From an uncultured Lachnospiraceae bacterium (GTDB lineage Bacteria; Bacillota; Clostridia; Lachnospirales; Lachnospiraceae), in NCBI GenBank assembly GCA_910577165.1, contig CAJTLX010000017.1, positions 1-58,323 of the forward strand: a DNA stretch of 58,323 nucleotides, read 5' to 3'. The position numbers and the translations under genes were made by a program. Each line of letters starts with the position of its first letter. The stretch's first letter is position 1. Below the pieces are notes generated by a model. That model worked only from the letters and a program-made list of their open reading frames with translations. It was not told the origin of the DNA and made no database searches. This document shows, in pieces, positions 1 through 7,497 of the stretch.

Positions 1-715
1 GGTCAAAATATTTTTTAAACTCCTTCAAAACTTCTCTCCGATTTTCCATCAGCCGCGAAAAGTCTTTCTCGGACAGCTGTATCCTTGCATTTTTTTTCTG
101 TATTCGAACGCGAACATCCGCAAACCCAAGCGAAAAAAGAAAATTTTCTGCCGCCTCCACCGCCGCAAGTTTTTCATGTGTAATCTCTTCTCCCGTCGAA
201 ATCCTTGTGGCAAGGCAAGCATAGGCGGGTTTATCCCAGGTAAATAACCCCGCTTCCTTTGACAGACGGCGGATCTCATCTTTAGTCAGTCCGGATTCCC
301 GCAGCGGTGAATATACAGAAAATTCCTTTAATGCGCGCATTCCCGGCCGATCTTTTGCATCATCGGATGCATTTGTCCCATCAAGCAGTATAGAAAAACC
401 ATCAGCCACTGCCGCTTTCGCGATTGCATCAAAAATCATCCGCTTGCAGTGATAACAACGTTCTTTCGGATTTTCACAAATATTCATGTTTTCGAGAACA
501 TGAAGTTTTAACACACTCAATTCCACATCTAACATCGCCGCAAATCGCAGTGCATCCTCATATTCAAACTGCGGCTGAAATTCCGATTTTACATAGTATG
601 CGCGAACCTCTGTGCCGCAAAATTTCGCGGCAAAGAGCAGATAAGCGGAATCCACCCCGCCGGAAAAGGCAACTGCCACTTTTTTATATTGTAAGAAAAA
701 ATCAGATAATATCAT
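1..715 (-). CDS. larE: ATP-dependent sacrificial sulfur transferase LarE (C-terminus beyond window)
   Basis: The reverse-strand frame is open from ATG at 715 to the window edge, giving 238 residues. An N-terminal PP-loop ATPase motif (AFSGGVDSAYLL, about residues 16-27) is followed by ERCYHCK (Cys87, Cys90) and KPAYACLATRI (Cys167). This is the layout of LarE, which in known members adenylates and sulfurates the pyridinium precursor of the nickel-pincer cofactor of lactate racemase. The three-cysteine pattern resembles LarE proteins that carry a 4Fe-4S cluster rather than a single sacrificial cysteine; that point is inference. About 20-30 C-terminal residues lie outside the window. An AAGGTGG ribosome binding site lies 11 nt before the ATG; two GTG codons at 733 and 730 are possible alternatives. 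It follows tsf after a 119-bp gap with a nested inverted repeat. Confidence 0.88.
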   Translation of the reverse strand, partial: MILSDFFLQYKKVAVAFSGGVDSAYLLFAAKFCGTEVRAYYVKSEFQPQFEYEDALRFAAMLDVELSVLKLHVLENMNICENPKERCYHCKRMIFDAIAKAAVADGFSILLDGTNASDDAKDRPGMRALKEFSVYSPLRESGLTKDEIRRLSKEAGLFTWDKPAYACLATRISTGEEITHEKLAAVEAAENFLFSLGFADVRVRIQKKNARIQLSEKDFSRLMENRREVLKEFKKYFD

Positions 716-738
716 CTTTGCAGGGTCCACCACCTTTT

Positions 739-799
739 AAGGCTCTGAAATCCTCATAATCACTTAGAAATGTGTGATTACAAAGCCTTTCAGAGCCTT
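739..799. repeat. Nested inverted repeat between tsf and larE
   Basis: The outer arms AAGGCTCTGAAA (739-750) and its perfect complement (788-799) enclose a second perfect 7-bp pair (757-763 with 774-780). On the minus strand no U-run follows the hairpin, so it is not a good terminator for tsf; the larE ribosome binding site begins right after the outer arm. On the plus strand a run of six T follows, so it could stop antisense transcription. A leader structure that controls larE is an alternative. Confidence 0.55.
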
Positions 800-834
800 A
801 TATTTTTTACGCTGTTCTGTTATGCAAACTTCGC

Positions 835-1764
835 TTACATTCCCATCTGCGCTGCAACTTCCGCCGCAAAGTTCTCACTCTTCTTCTCAAGACCTTCGCC
901 TGTCTCAAAACGCACGAAACGCTTGATTGAAAGGTTCGCGCTATTTTCCTTTGCAACCTGAGCCAAATACTGTGCTACCGTCTGCTTTCCTTCCTCCGCT
1001 TTTACATAGACCTGATCAAGCAGACAGATTTCTTTCAGCTCCTTATTTACACGTCCGTTAACGATACCATCGATCACATTGGCAGGCTTTTGGGACTGTT
1101 TCTCATCCTGCATAACCTGTGCCAAAACAATCTCTCTCTCATGATCGATAAAATCTTGCCCGATCTCATCTCTGGAAACATATTTTGGGTAGAGTGCTGC
1201 AACCTGCATTGCCACATTGGAGAGTGCCTCTTTGACCGCATCATTTACCACGTCCGTAGCCGCCTCAACGATAACGCCAATTCTGCCACCGCCATGGGTG
1301 TAAGTAACCACACAACCGTTTTCTGCCGTAACTTTCTCAAATCTGCGAATGCTCAATTTCTCGCCGATCGTCGCGATCTTCTCCACTAAAGCTTCCTGTA
1401 CTGTATTTGCATCAACAAACGGCGCGGCAAGAAGTGCGTCCACATCCGCATAATCTCCCTGTACAATCACATTGGCAACCTGCTCTACAAAGGTTTGGAA
1501 CTTCTCATTCTTTGCCACGAAATCCGTCTCGGAATTGACCTCTACAACCGCTGCGCTATTGTCCTTTACCGCGATTCGGCAGATCCCTTCCGCAGCGACA
1601 CGACTCGCCTTCTTCTCCGCCTTTGCCTGACCTTTCTTTCTCAAAAACTCAACGGCCTCATCCATATTTCCATTTGTTTCAACAAGAGCCTTCTTGCAGT
1701 CCATCATGCCCGCACCGGTCATCTCTCTTAAATCCTTCACCATCTTTGCTGAAATCTCAGCCAT
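835..1764 (-). CDS. tsf: Elongation factor Ts
   Basis: This 309-residue protein is the guanine nucleotide exchange factor that regenerates EF-Tu-GTP during translation. It has the N-terminal UBA-like region (residues 1-40, with the signature MTGAGMMDCKKALVE), then the TDFVAKNE motif (about residue 80) of the EF-Ts core, and two dimerisation-like subdomains. Its length is normal for Firmicutes. A GGAGGG ribosome binding site precedes the ATG. It lies 69 bp downstream of rpsB, the usual rpsB-tsf operon, and shares the rpsB promoter. Confidence 0.97.
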   Translation of the reverse strand: MAEISAKMVKDLREMTGAGMMDCKKALVETNGNMDEAVEFLRKKGQAKAEKKASRVAAEGICRIAVKDNSAAVVEVNSETDFVAKNEKFQTFVEQVANVIVQGDYADVDALLAAPFVDANTVQEALVEKIATIGEKLSIRRFEKVTAENGCVVTYTHGGGRIGVIVEAATDVVNDAVKEALSNVAMQVAALYPKYVSRDEIGQDFIDHEREIVLAQVMQDEKQSQKPANVIDGIVNGRVNKELKEICLLDQVYVKAEEGKQTVAQYLAQVAKENSANLSIKRFVRFETGEGLEKKSENFAAEVAAQMGM

Positions 1765-1833
1765 TATAATCCCTCCGTTCGCTTACAATTATTTTGTAGT
1801 CCTATATTTTGCACGCCAAAAATGCGATAAATC

Positions 1834-2574
1834 TTATGCTTCCTGCTCTTCCTCGACAGCCTCAGCTTCTTCCGGCACATCGCTCATGGAAACGCCCTGA
1901 TTTGCCTCGATTACCGCGTCCGCCATCTTTGCCACAATCAGCTTTACCGCGCGGATCGCATCGTCATTACCCGGAATTACATAGTCAAGCTCTTCCGGAT
2001 CACAGTTTGTATCCGCAATGCCAATCAACGGAATCCCTAAAGTATGTGCCTCCTGAATACAGATTCTCTCCTTTTTCGGATCTACAACAAAAATTGCATC
2101 CGGGATATTTTTCATCTCCTTGATTCCGCCGAGATTCTTTTCCAGTTTTTCCCACTCTTTTTTCAGCGCGATAACTTCTTTCTTTGGAAGTACCTCAAAT
2201 GTGCCATCCTCCGCCATCTTCTCAATCGCTTTTAATCTTGTGACTCTGGACTGGATCGTCTTGAAATTTGTCAGCATACCGCCGAGCCATCTCTCATTGA
2301 CATAGAACATACCGCAGCGTTCCGCCTCGGACTTAATGGAATCCTGCGCCTGCTTTTTCGTTCCTACAAAGAGGATCTTGCCGCCGTCCGCAACGATATC
2401 CTTGATTGCGTAGTAAGCTTCGTCCACCTTGCCCACGGATTTTTGCAGATCGATAATGTAGATACCGTTTCTCTCCGTGTAAATATACTCGGCCATTTTC
2501 GGGTTCCATCTTCTTGTCTGATGACCAAAATGAACCCCTGCCTCAAGTAACTGTTTCATTGAAATAACGCTCAT
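1834..2574 (-). CDS. rpsB: 30S ribosomal protein S2
   Basis: This is S2 of the small ribosomal subunit, 246 residues from the start chosen here (MSVISMKQLLEAG...). Characteristic pieces are HFGHQTRRWNPKM near the N-terminus and the WLGGMLTNF stretch. The tail is strongly acidic (EEAEAVEEEQEA), as in many Lachnospiraceae. A frame 15 nt longer exists (ATG at 2589), but that ATG is part of the GGAGG ribosome binding site that lies 8 nt before the ATG at 2574, so the shorter start is preferred. It is first gene of the rpsB-tsf operon. Confidence 0.97.
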   Translation of the reverse strand: MSVISMKQLLEAGVHFGHQTRRWNPKMAEYIYTERNGIYIIDLQKSVGKVDEAYYAIKDIVADGGKILFVGTKKQAQDSIKSEAERCGMFYVNERWLGGMLTNFKTIQSRVTRLKAIEKMAEDGTFEVLPKKEVIALKKEWEKLEKNLGGIKEMKNIPDAIFVVDPKKERICIQEAHTLGIPLIGIADTNCDPEELDYVIPGNDDAIRAVKLIVAKMADAVIEANQGVSMSDVPEEAEAVEEEQEA

Positions 2575-2589
2575 GTCTTTTTCCTCCAT

Positions 2590-2723
2590 TTGGTTTTTCT
2601 ACCATAGCCAGTCCGCCGGCAACTTCAACCGCTTCTTACCACGGCACCAAAAGACCGCTCAAGGCTATGTGATTTTTATATCGGCACAGCATATTGTCAA
2701 TTGCCGATATTTGCGACTTATAG
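2590..2723 (-). promoter_or_regulatory. Structured 5' leader of rpsB
   Basis: The transcript leader carries a 9-bp perfect hairpin near its 5' end (arms 2702-2710 and 2678-2686, ATATCGGCA/TGCCGATAT). A second long-range pairing, CATAGCC with GGCTATG (2663-2669 and 2603-2609), encloses a GC-rich, probably branched region just before the ribosome binding site. Ribosomal protein operons are often feedback-regulated through such leaders. That this one binds S2 is inference. Confidence 0.5.
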
Positions 2724-2752
2724 ATTCTACCACAGTTTTCCTTGCAATGCAA
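2724..2752 (-). promoter_or_regulatory. Promoter of rpsB-tsf
   Basis: The minus strand has a -35 box TTGCAT (2752-2747), a 17-bp spacer and a -10 box TAGAAT (2729-2724). It lies about 150 bp before rpsB and fits a housekeeping sigma-A promoter. Confidence 0.7.
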
Positions 2753-2794
2753 GTACTTTTTTAAGTGACCTCAATTTATAAATTTCAGCAGGCA

Positions 2795-3190
2795 CTATTT
2801 ATATTTACTATATTCCGCATAATTTGTATTGATATAGGATACCCAATTCTCGGCTAATTCCGTATATAATGATTGTTTTATCCCCTGCTCGGAAAAGATC
2901 ATATTGATCGCTTCGCTCTTTCCAAATTGCGACACCAGATAAGCAACAAACGAAGCTCCCGCCACATAACTATCATTGAGATCGGTATAGCTTCTACTGT
3001 ATACCGCGATATTCTCTATTTCCGTAAAATCAATCTCAATATCAATATCGCGCCCGATTTTTTCTTTATACTCGCGAACATACAAAGATTCTCTGCCACT
3101 TAATGGCATATTATAATTAACATTAAGCATAGAAATTCCATAATAATCATATTTGTATGAAAAATATCTTGCGACTCCCTCTATGCTCCA
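2795..3190 (-). pseudogene. C-terminal fragment of an unrecognised, peptidase-like protein
   Basis: An open frame continues up to 3235, but its first 14-15 codons come from a degenerate repeat that starts at 3191 and also occurs at 4055. Only about 131 residues therefore belong to the original gene. They begin with WSIEGVARYFSYKYD, which resembles the WxxEGxAxY segment carrying the glutamate ligand of gluzincin metallopeptidases, and continue with YVAGASFVAYLVSQFG, common in such folds. An HExxH motif would lie in the lost part. No convincing ribosome binding site precedes the frame. I read it as a gene truncated at its 5' end; the family assignment is tentative. Confidence 0.45.
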
Positions 3191-3414
3191 TACCCTTTTA
3201 GCGGTTGCCGTTGTTGCCATTACGAGGAAACACAAGTATCATAAACTAAAGTCGATAAAACGAACAATTTAATCTTTGTCATCACCTATCGTTTAACTTT
3301 TCGTAGGTTTTGGACTTATGTTTGTTTCGTTATGCTATAAAATCCCTATTTTTTAATTAAGGAAAACAAACAGACAAATCCTATTTTTTAAGTAATGAGT
3401 TTTGTACATCTCTA
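3191..3414. repeat. Degenerate 224-bp direct repeat, copy 1
   Basis: This segment aligns over its full length with 4055-4278 in the same orientation, roughly three quarters identical by eye and of the same length. Shared stretches include CTTTTAGC near the start, ACGAGGAAA, TCGTAGG-TTTGGACTTA, ATAAAATCCCT and ACATCTCTA at the end. It abuts the truncated gene at 2795-3190. It is probably one end of a decayed insertion sequence. Confidence 0.6.
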
Positions 3415-3665
3415 ATTTTTTATTAGCTTTTTCTCATATTTTTACTTTTTTATTTGTTTTTTGTCAAGAATTTCATTGAAAATAATGGTACAATTTATTT
3501 CACTTCATATCCATTAGTTTAAATTACAACACTCTGCGAACTTATTTGAATTTGTTATCTTGCTAGCTAATCTCGTATTACATTTCCTAAATGATTGATT
3601 ATCCCTTATTTACTCAAGCACTACTTTACAACTTCTTGAAAAATAAAAGACACAAACCCAATCCC
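3415..3665. other. AT-rich spacer without recognisable genes
   Basis: This stretch is very AT-rich, with no coding frame of note and no tRNA or strong hairpin that I can see. It separates the two insertion-sequence remnants. Confidence 0.5.
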
Positions 3666-4204
3666 TTATGGTATAATTAATCGACCAACAAAAATCCATA
3701 CGAAAGGGGAGGGTTTGTATCTACCACTTATTCTACCACAAAAATTCCATTTTGCATAGACTGTTTTTCTATATTTAAGGAGTATTTTTTGCATTTTTCT
3801 GCACCAACTGCTCGGAACCTGTTTTTTCTGGTCATTTCGATCTTGGCCTTAAACCCTTTCCGTTTAGTTCGTTTTGCACACTGCCATAGTCATGTGCAAA
3901 ACTTCATCCAGTATCGATGAAGTTTTACAAAGCATGACAACCCTCTTTATCACTCTATCATCAAGATAGGTTAAAAAACATCTCTTGTTTCCCACCACCA
4001 CCACTTGCAAGGTTTTACAAAACTCAGTGATAGACTTAATCTTTTTGAACACATTAGCCTTTTAGCAGTTATTGTTATTACCATCACGAGGAAAGTTATC
4101 TTATCGTAAACAAAAGTCAATAAAACGAACTGTTTAATTTTTATAGTTACGTATCTTTTAGTTTTCGTAGGCTTTGGACTTACATTTGCTTTGTTATACC
4201 ATAA
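3666..4204 (+). mobile_element. Internally deleted IS4-like insertion sequence remnant
   Basis: The segment is bounded by an 11-bp perfect inverted repeat: TTATGGTATAA at 3666-3676 and TTATACCATAA at 4194-4204. Inside, next to the left end, lies the start of a transposase-like frame on the plus strand; the second of the two 224-bp repeats forms the right part. The middle of a normal transposase gene, including any DDE residues, is missing. The true ends may lie further out, because similarity between the repeats continues to 4278. Confidence 0.45.
3717..3920 (+). pseudogene. N-terminal fragment of an IS4-type transposase
   Basis: The frame from 3717 to the TGA at 3918 encodes about 67 residues, with STTKIPFCIDCF and HFSAPTARNLFFLVISILAL as the recognisable parts. 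From memory this matches the N-terminus of a DDE transposase family common in Lachnospiraceae. A GGGGAGG ribosome binding site lies just before it, but the expected ATG reads GTA, and the frame stops long before any catalytic region. It is a dead gene. Confidence 0.4.
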
Positions 4205-4278
4205 AATCCCTCTTTTTTGATTGAAAAAAACGAACAGCCAAATCCTATTTTTAAAACATTATGTTTTGCACATCTCTA
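4055..4278. repeat. Degenerate 224-bp direct repeat, copy 2
   Basis: This is the partner of 3191-3414. It includes the right inverted repeat of the insertion-sequence remnant at 4194-4204. The following 4279-4401 is AT-rich and shows no gene or clear terminator. Confidence 0.6.
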
Positions 4279-4401
4279 CCGGATAATTATATTACATTCG
4301 AATATATATTTTAACTATTTTATCAAAATATTTAAACTAATTTTATATTTTTGTTTATTTTACACACCTAACCTATATTTTTTAACGCTCACCACTAATC
4401 A

Positions 4402-5124
4402 CTAATTTGCCGTCACCTGCTTTGCGATCTCCTCATAGGTCGCGCCCGGAAGAATACGGTAAGTTCCCGGTTTAATAAACAGCGCGTAATTATTTTGCAT
4501 CAGATAGCGGTCAAAATCCACCGCATCCTCCACTAGTCCCGCTTTCTGCAATTCAAGTGCGAAGCTCTCCGAACCCATTCCCAAAGGAATCGTAATACTT
4601 ATCTTCTCCCCCGTTGTCTCTGTTTCTTGCGGAAGGGGTTCTGGAGGAAGAGTTGGCATATTTGGCATGGTCGGAGCCACTGGCATGGTCGGCATTCCCG
4701 GCGCATCCGATACGTCTGGCATAACCGTTGAAGCTCCCGGAGTCAAATCCGGCAATTTCTCAGGGGTTAGCGTTGGATTTTCCTCCCCGGATGGAATTGG
4801 CGTTCCATTTTTTTCCATTGGGGTTGGTGTACCAGAATCCTTTGTCGGCTCCGGGGTAGTGTTTTTCTCCGGCGGAGTCGGTGTTGGTGTGCCATCCCCT
4901 GTTGGTGCAGGGGGATTTGTTCCCTCCGGCGGAGCGGGCGTGCCAGAGAGCGCGGACAGATCCACATCCGTATCTTTCTCTGTCACCATCCCAAGCTCCC
5001 TTGCCCGCGCCAAAACCTCCTCGTCCGTCATTTTATATTTTCGTGGTATAATTATCGTAGAATAAACGGCGACGGCGAGAATCAATCCAACGCCAACGCC
5101 GCGCAAATAATATCTTAACTTCAA
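4402..5124 (-). CDS. Membrane-anchored protein with Pro/Thr-rich linker and MltG/YceG-like end
   Basis: This 240-residue protein has one N-terminal transmembrane segment (about residues 9-26). A long linker rich in Pro, Thr, Gly and Glu (about residues 55-165) holds several TPTP and PTMP repeats. The C-terminal domain of about 70 residues (ISITIPLGMGSESFALELQKAGLVEDAVDFDRYL... then PGTYRILPGATYEEIAKQV) resembles the LysM-like subdomain that precedes the catalytic part of the endolytic transglycosylase MltG. The catalytic domain is absent, so transglycosylase activity is not expected. A role as a wall-spanning structural or binding protein is possible. It lies 21 bp after the DUF6115 gene and probably ends the motility transcript. 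Confidence 0.65.
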   Translation of the reverse strand: MKLRYYLRGVGVGLILAVAVYSTIIIPRKYKMTDEEVLARARELGMVTEKDTDVDLSALSGTPAPPEGTNPPAPTGDGTPTPTPPEKNTTPEPTKDSGTPTPMEKNGTPIPSGEENPTLTPEKLPDLTPGASTVMPDVSDAPGMPTMPVAPTMPNMPTLPPEPLPQETETTGEKISITIPLGMGSESFALELQKAGLVEDAVDFDRYLMQNNYALFIKPGTYRILPGATYEEIAKQVTAN

Positions 5125-5145
5125 AGCTTCTCCCCACTCTTTCCT

Positions 5146-5964
5146 CTATTTGTTCTGCTTTGCATACAGATCGATAATAAGTTTTACCTCTCCCTGCCCT
5201 ATCGACAACAGCTTTGATATCTCCTTGATGGATTTTTGCTCCTGATAAAGGGCAAGCACTCTTTCCTGACGATCCATCACCAGTTCCTGTTCTGATTTTA
5301 ATTCTTCCGACGGCAATACAGCCGTATCCTGCACCGGATTTTCCCTCTCTGATTTCGGTGCGAATACTTCGGTGAGTGCCTCCGCCTGGGTATGCTCAAG
5401 CTCCGAGATCCCCGTTCTTGCCACAGGAGTCGGAGAAATCAACTCGGGTTCCTTATCTTTTGCAGGCTTTGTGGCTTGTCCCTTGGCAGCCGCGGCTTTT
5501 GCCGCATTGCGGCTTGCCACGCGCGCCTTCGCCTGTTTTAATTCCTCAAGCCGGTCAAAAAGTTCTCTGTTCTCCCGCCTTGTCTGCTCCATCTTATTCA
5601 TTGTGGACTTCATCTCATCCTCTTTCTTTTGGAGCATATCATACAAAAATACAACGGACTGATTATTGGTTTCAATTCGCTCAAGCACCTGGCTTGCATA
5701 CTCATCCACCGCCATAATCTTGTCATTGGAAATTTTGGAAAGCTTCTCTTTGACATCATCCACCGCCGTATTACACTCTTTTGTGACCAGGGCATCTACG
5801 CGATCCCTGATTTCACTCTCGTGCAAAACTGCTGCCTCCTTGATTTTGCGAATCTCCGCATCAGTATCCACTTCTTCCCTGGGAGAATTTCTACCGCCAA
5901 GAAAAAAACTCGCCACCACAAAAACAAAGCCCGCGACCAGAACTATAATCTCGTATTCCGTCAT
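5146..5964 (-). CDS. DUF6115-type membrane-anchored coiled-coil protein, likely SwrB counterpart
   Basis: The protein has 272 residues: one N-terminal transmembrane helix (residues 5-23), a long charged coiled-coil region (about 35-155), a low-complexity Ala/Pro linker, and a C-terminal helix-turn-helix-like end (ERVLALYQEQKSIKEISKLL..., then GEVKLIIDLY). This architecture and its place after sigD and before rpsB match swrB of B. subtilis, which promotes flagellar export apparatus activation. Functional equivalence is inference. The start codon has no Shine-Dalgarno sequence in front: the preceding bases look like the right end of an IS200/IS605-type element, so its translation or expression may be reduced. 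Confidence 0.65.
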   Translation of the reverse strand: MTEYEIIVLVAGFVFVVASFFLGGRNSPREEVDTDAEIRKIKEAAVLHESEIRDRVDALVTKECNTAVDDVKEKLSKISNDKIMAVDEYASQVLERIETNNQSVVFLYDMLQKKEDEMKSTMNKMEQTRRENRELFDRLEELKQAKARVASRNAAKAAAAKGQATKPAKDKEPELISPTPVARTGISELEHTQAEALTEVFAPKSERENPVQDTAVLPSEELKSEQELVMDRQERVLALYQEQKSIKEISKLLSIGQGEVKLIIDLYAKQNK

Positions 5965-5972
5965 TTGTATCG

Positions 5973-6140
5973 TTACTGAAAACTTATAAAAAGCAATAAA
6001 CTTTTATGTTCCATTCCTACTTCGCCGTGTATGCTTTTGTCAAATTTCGACTACTCACCGTTCCTTGTACACTCCATAGGCGTAAATTCCTAGCTAACGA
6101 ACTAGTATATATAAGTACTCAATTGAGCATATTATGATGC
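5973..6140 (-). ncRNA. Predicted omega-RNA (reRNA) of TnpB
   Basis: In IS200/IS605 elements the guide RNA covers the 3' end of tnpB and the right end, with the guide taken from the flanking DNA. The 167 bp after tnpB are non-coding and include a perfect palindrome (CTCAATTGAG), the CTAG..CTAG pair, phrases such as GGAATTTACGCC and GTAGGAATGGAACA that I associate with right ends of these elements, and the terminal hairpin. The guide would begin near 5972 and read into the 5' end of the DUF6115 gene. The exact ends cannot be fixed by eye. Confidence 0.5.
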
Positions 6141-7313
6141 AGACGGCAAAGCACGTTCACCATATTGTTTCAAGTTCAACGCTGCCTGATAATCCCGGTC
6201 AATCACATTCCCACATTCACATCGGTAAATGCGATCTGACAGCTTTAACTCTTTTTTGATCTTTCCACAGCAACAGCATAATTTAGAGCTTGGGAAAAAT
6301 CGGTTCGCAATAATCAATTGGATATTGTTCCATGCGGACTTATACCCTATCTGCTGCCGGAATTCATAAAATCCCTGCTGCTGTACTGCTTTGGATAAAT
6401 GCTTGTTCTTCATCATCCCACTCACATTCAGATCTTCTATACAGATAAACTTTGGTTCTCGCTTTATGATTTCCGATGTTGTCTGATGTAAATAGTTTTG
6501 ACGGATATTCGTTAGCCTATGATTTAACCGTAAAAGCTGTTTTTCGCTTTTTACAATGTTACTTGTTTTACCGTAACGCCCTCCTCTCTTATTTTTCTCA
6601 TATTTTCTTGATATAGAACGCTGTAACCTGCGTTTCCTTTTTTCCAGTTTCTTTACTTCCTGCGTTTTGTTTTTGTTTGGATATCTTTGTTGATCCGAGC
6701 ATACCGCCAACTCTTTTATCCCCAAATCAATCCCTATCCCGTCCTTTGATGGTACTAAGTCATGGTTCCCCTCCTCCACCCCAACTGTGATATACCAGTT
6801 CAACCCATTATACTTTATCCGCGGATTGAGATACTTACCGTCTGCGGGAATCCGTCCGTGTTCCGCAAGACGGATATCGTTCAGCTTCTGTTTATTCTTC
6901 TTTCTGGAAGCAGCAAACCCCTCAACTTTCACATACGTACTGGTAAATTGAATTTTTACATTGTCCTGATAGAAGGATGGTGACGAATGTTTCCTGCTCT
7001 TAAATTTGGGAAACTGTGCAAGTCCTTTGAAAAACCGCTGATAGGCATTACAGGCATCCTTTATCGCCTGCTTTGCTACGTTATTGGACACCTCATTCAA
7101 CCAGGTATATTTAGGATTTTTCTTTAACTGTGTAAATTCCTTCCGCAAATCGGTATCTGACATAAATTTACCGCCATTTTTATAATTCTCCTGCTCCCTT
7201 TCCAATGCCCAGTTGTAAGCAAACCTGGATGTGTCGGCATATTGGAATAACTTGGTTTTCTGTTTATTGTTCGGGAGCAGCATTACCCGGATGGTTTTGA
7301 TCATCCCCTTCAC
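6132..7313 (-). CDS. tnpB: RNA-guided nuclease TnpB (IS605 OrfB family)
   Basis: The protein has 393 residues, a usual TnpB length. The N-terminal helix-turn-helix and wedge region runs to about residue 180. The split RuvC domain has Asp196 (GIDLGIKELA), Glu293 (CIEDLNVSGM) and Asp374 (DRDYQAALNL). The zinc ribbon is complete (Cys346/Cys349 and Cys365/Cys367). All catalytic residues are present, so it should be able to cut DNA guided by an omega-RNA; it is not a nuclease-dead TldR repressor. Two starts compete: GTG at 7313 and ATG at 7304. The gene has its own promoter at 7469-7497. The element lies in the same direction as the motility operon. Confidence 0.93.
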   Translation of the reverse strand: MKGMIKTIRVMLLPNNKQKTKLFQYADTSRFAYNWALEREQENYKNGGKFMSDTDLRKEFTQLKKNPKYTWLNEVSNNVAKQAIKDACNAYQRFFKGLAQFPKFKSRKHSSPSFYQDNVKIQFTSTYVKVEGFAASRKKNKQKLNDIRLAEHGRIPADGKYLNPRIKYNGLNWYITVGVEEGNHDLVPSKDGIGIDLGIKELAVCSDQQRYPNKNKTQEVKKLEKRKRRLQRSISRKYEKNKRGGRYGKTSNIVKSEKQLLRLNHRLTNIRQNYLHQTTSEIIKREPKFICIEDLNVSGMMKNKHLSKAVQQQGFYEFRQQIGYKSAWNNIQLIIANRFFPSSKLCCCCGKIKKELKLSDRIYRCECGNVIDRDYQAALNLKQYGERALPSAS

Positions 7314-7468
7314 CGCCTTCTTTTATCAACTCTTTTACCAGTTTTCTTGCTTTATTCGCACGTTTTCCTTGTAATTTGCAGCGAAATACCGTAATGATTT
7401 AAACCAAATCTTAGGCGAATTCCTGTTGCTCTGTTTTTTCTGTACGATCAATTATTTCTATTCATATT

Positions 7469-7497
7469 ATTCTATCAAATTAAATTATAAAAATCAA
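7469..7497 (-). promoter_or_regulatory. Promoter of tnpB
   Basis: The -35 box TTGATT (7497-7492), a 17-bp spacer and the -10 box TAGAAT (7474-7469) form a good sigma-A promoter about 155 bp before tnpB. It could also drive transcription into the DUF6115 gene. Confidence 0.65.

Noticed and set aside
739..799. Intrinsic terminator of rpsB-tsf
   Set aside because: The hairpin is strong, but no U-run follows it on the minus strand, so it was listed as an inverted repeat instead.
3864..4052. A 62-residue minus-strand frame
   Set aside because: It lies within the decayed insertion sequence, has no start signals and matches nothing known to me.
4667..5065. A 132-residue frame on the plus strand opposite the Pro/Thr-rich linker
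   Set aside because: Its Gly/Val/Ser-rich composition is the mirror of the repeated Pro/Thr codons of the minus-strand gene; it has no ribosome binding site.
6132..7313. TldR-type nuclease-dead TnpB that regulates flagellar genes
   Set aside because: The flagellar neighbourhood made this tempting, but all three RuvC acidic residues and the zinc ribbon are present, so it is a catalytic TnpB.
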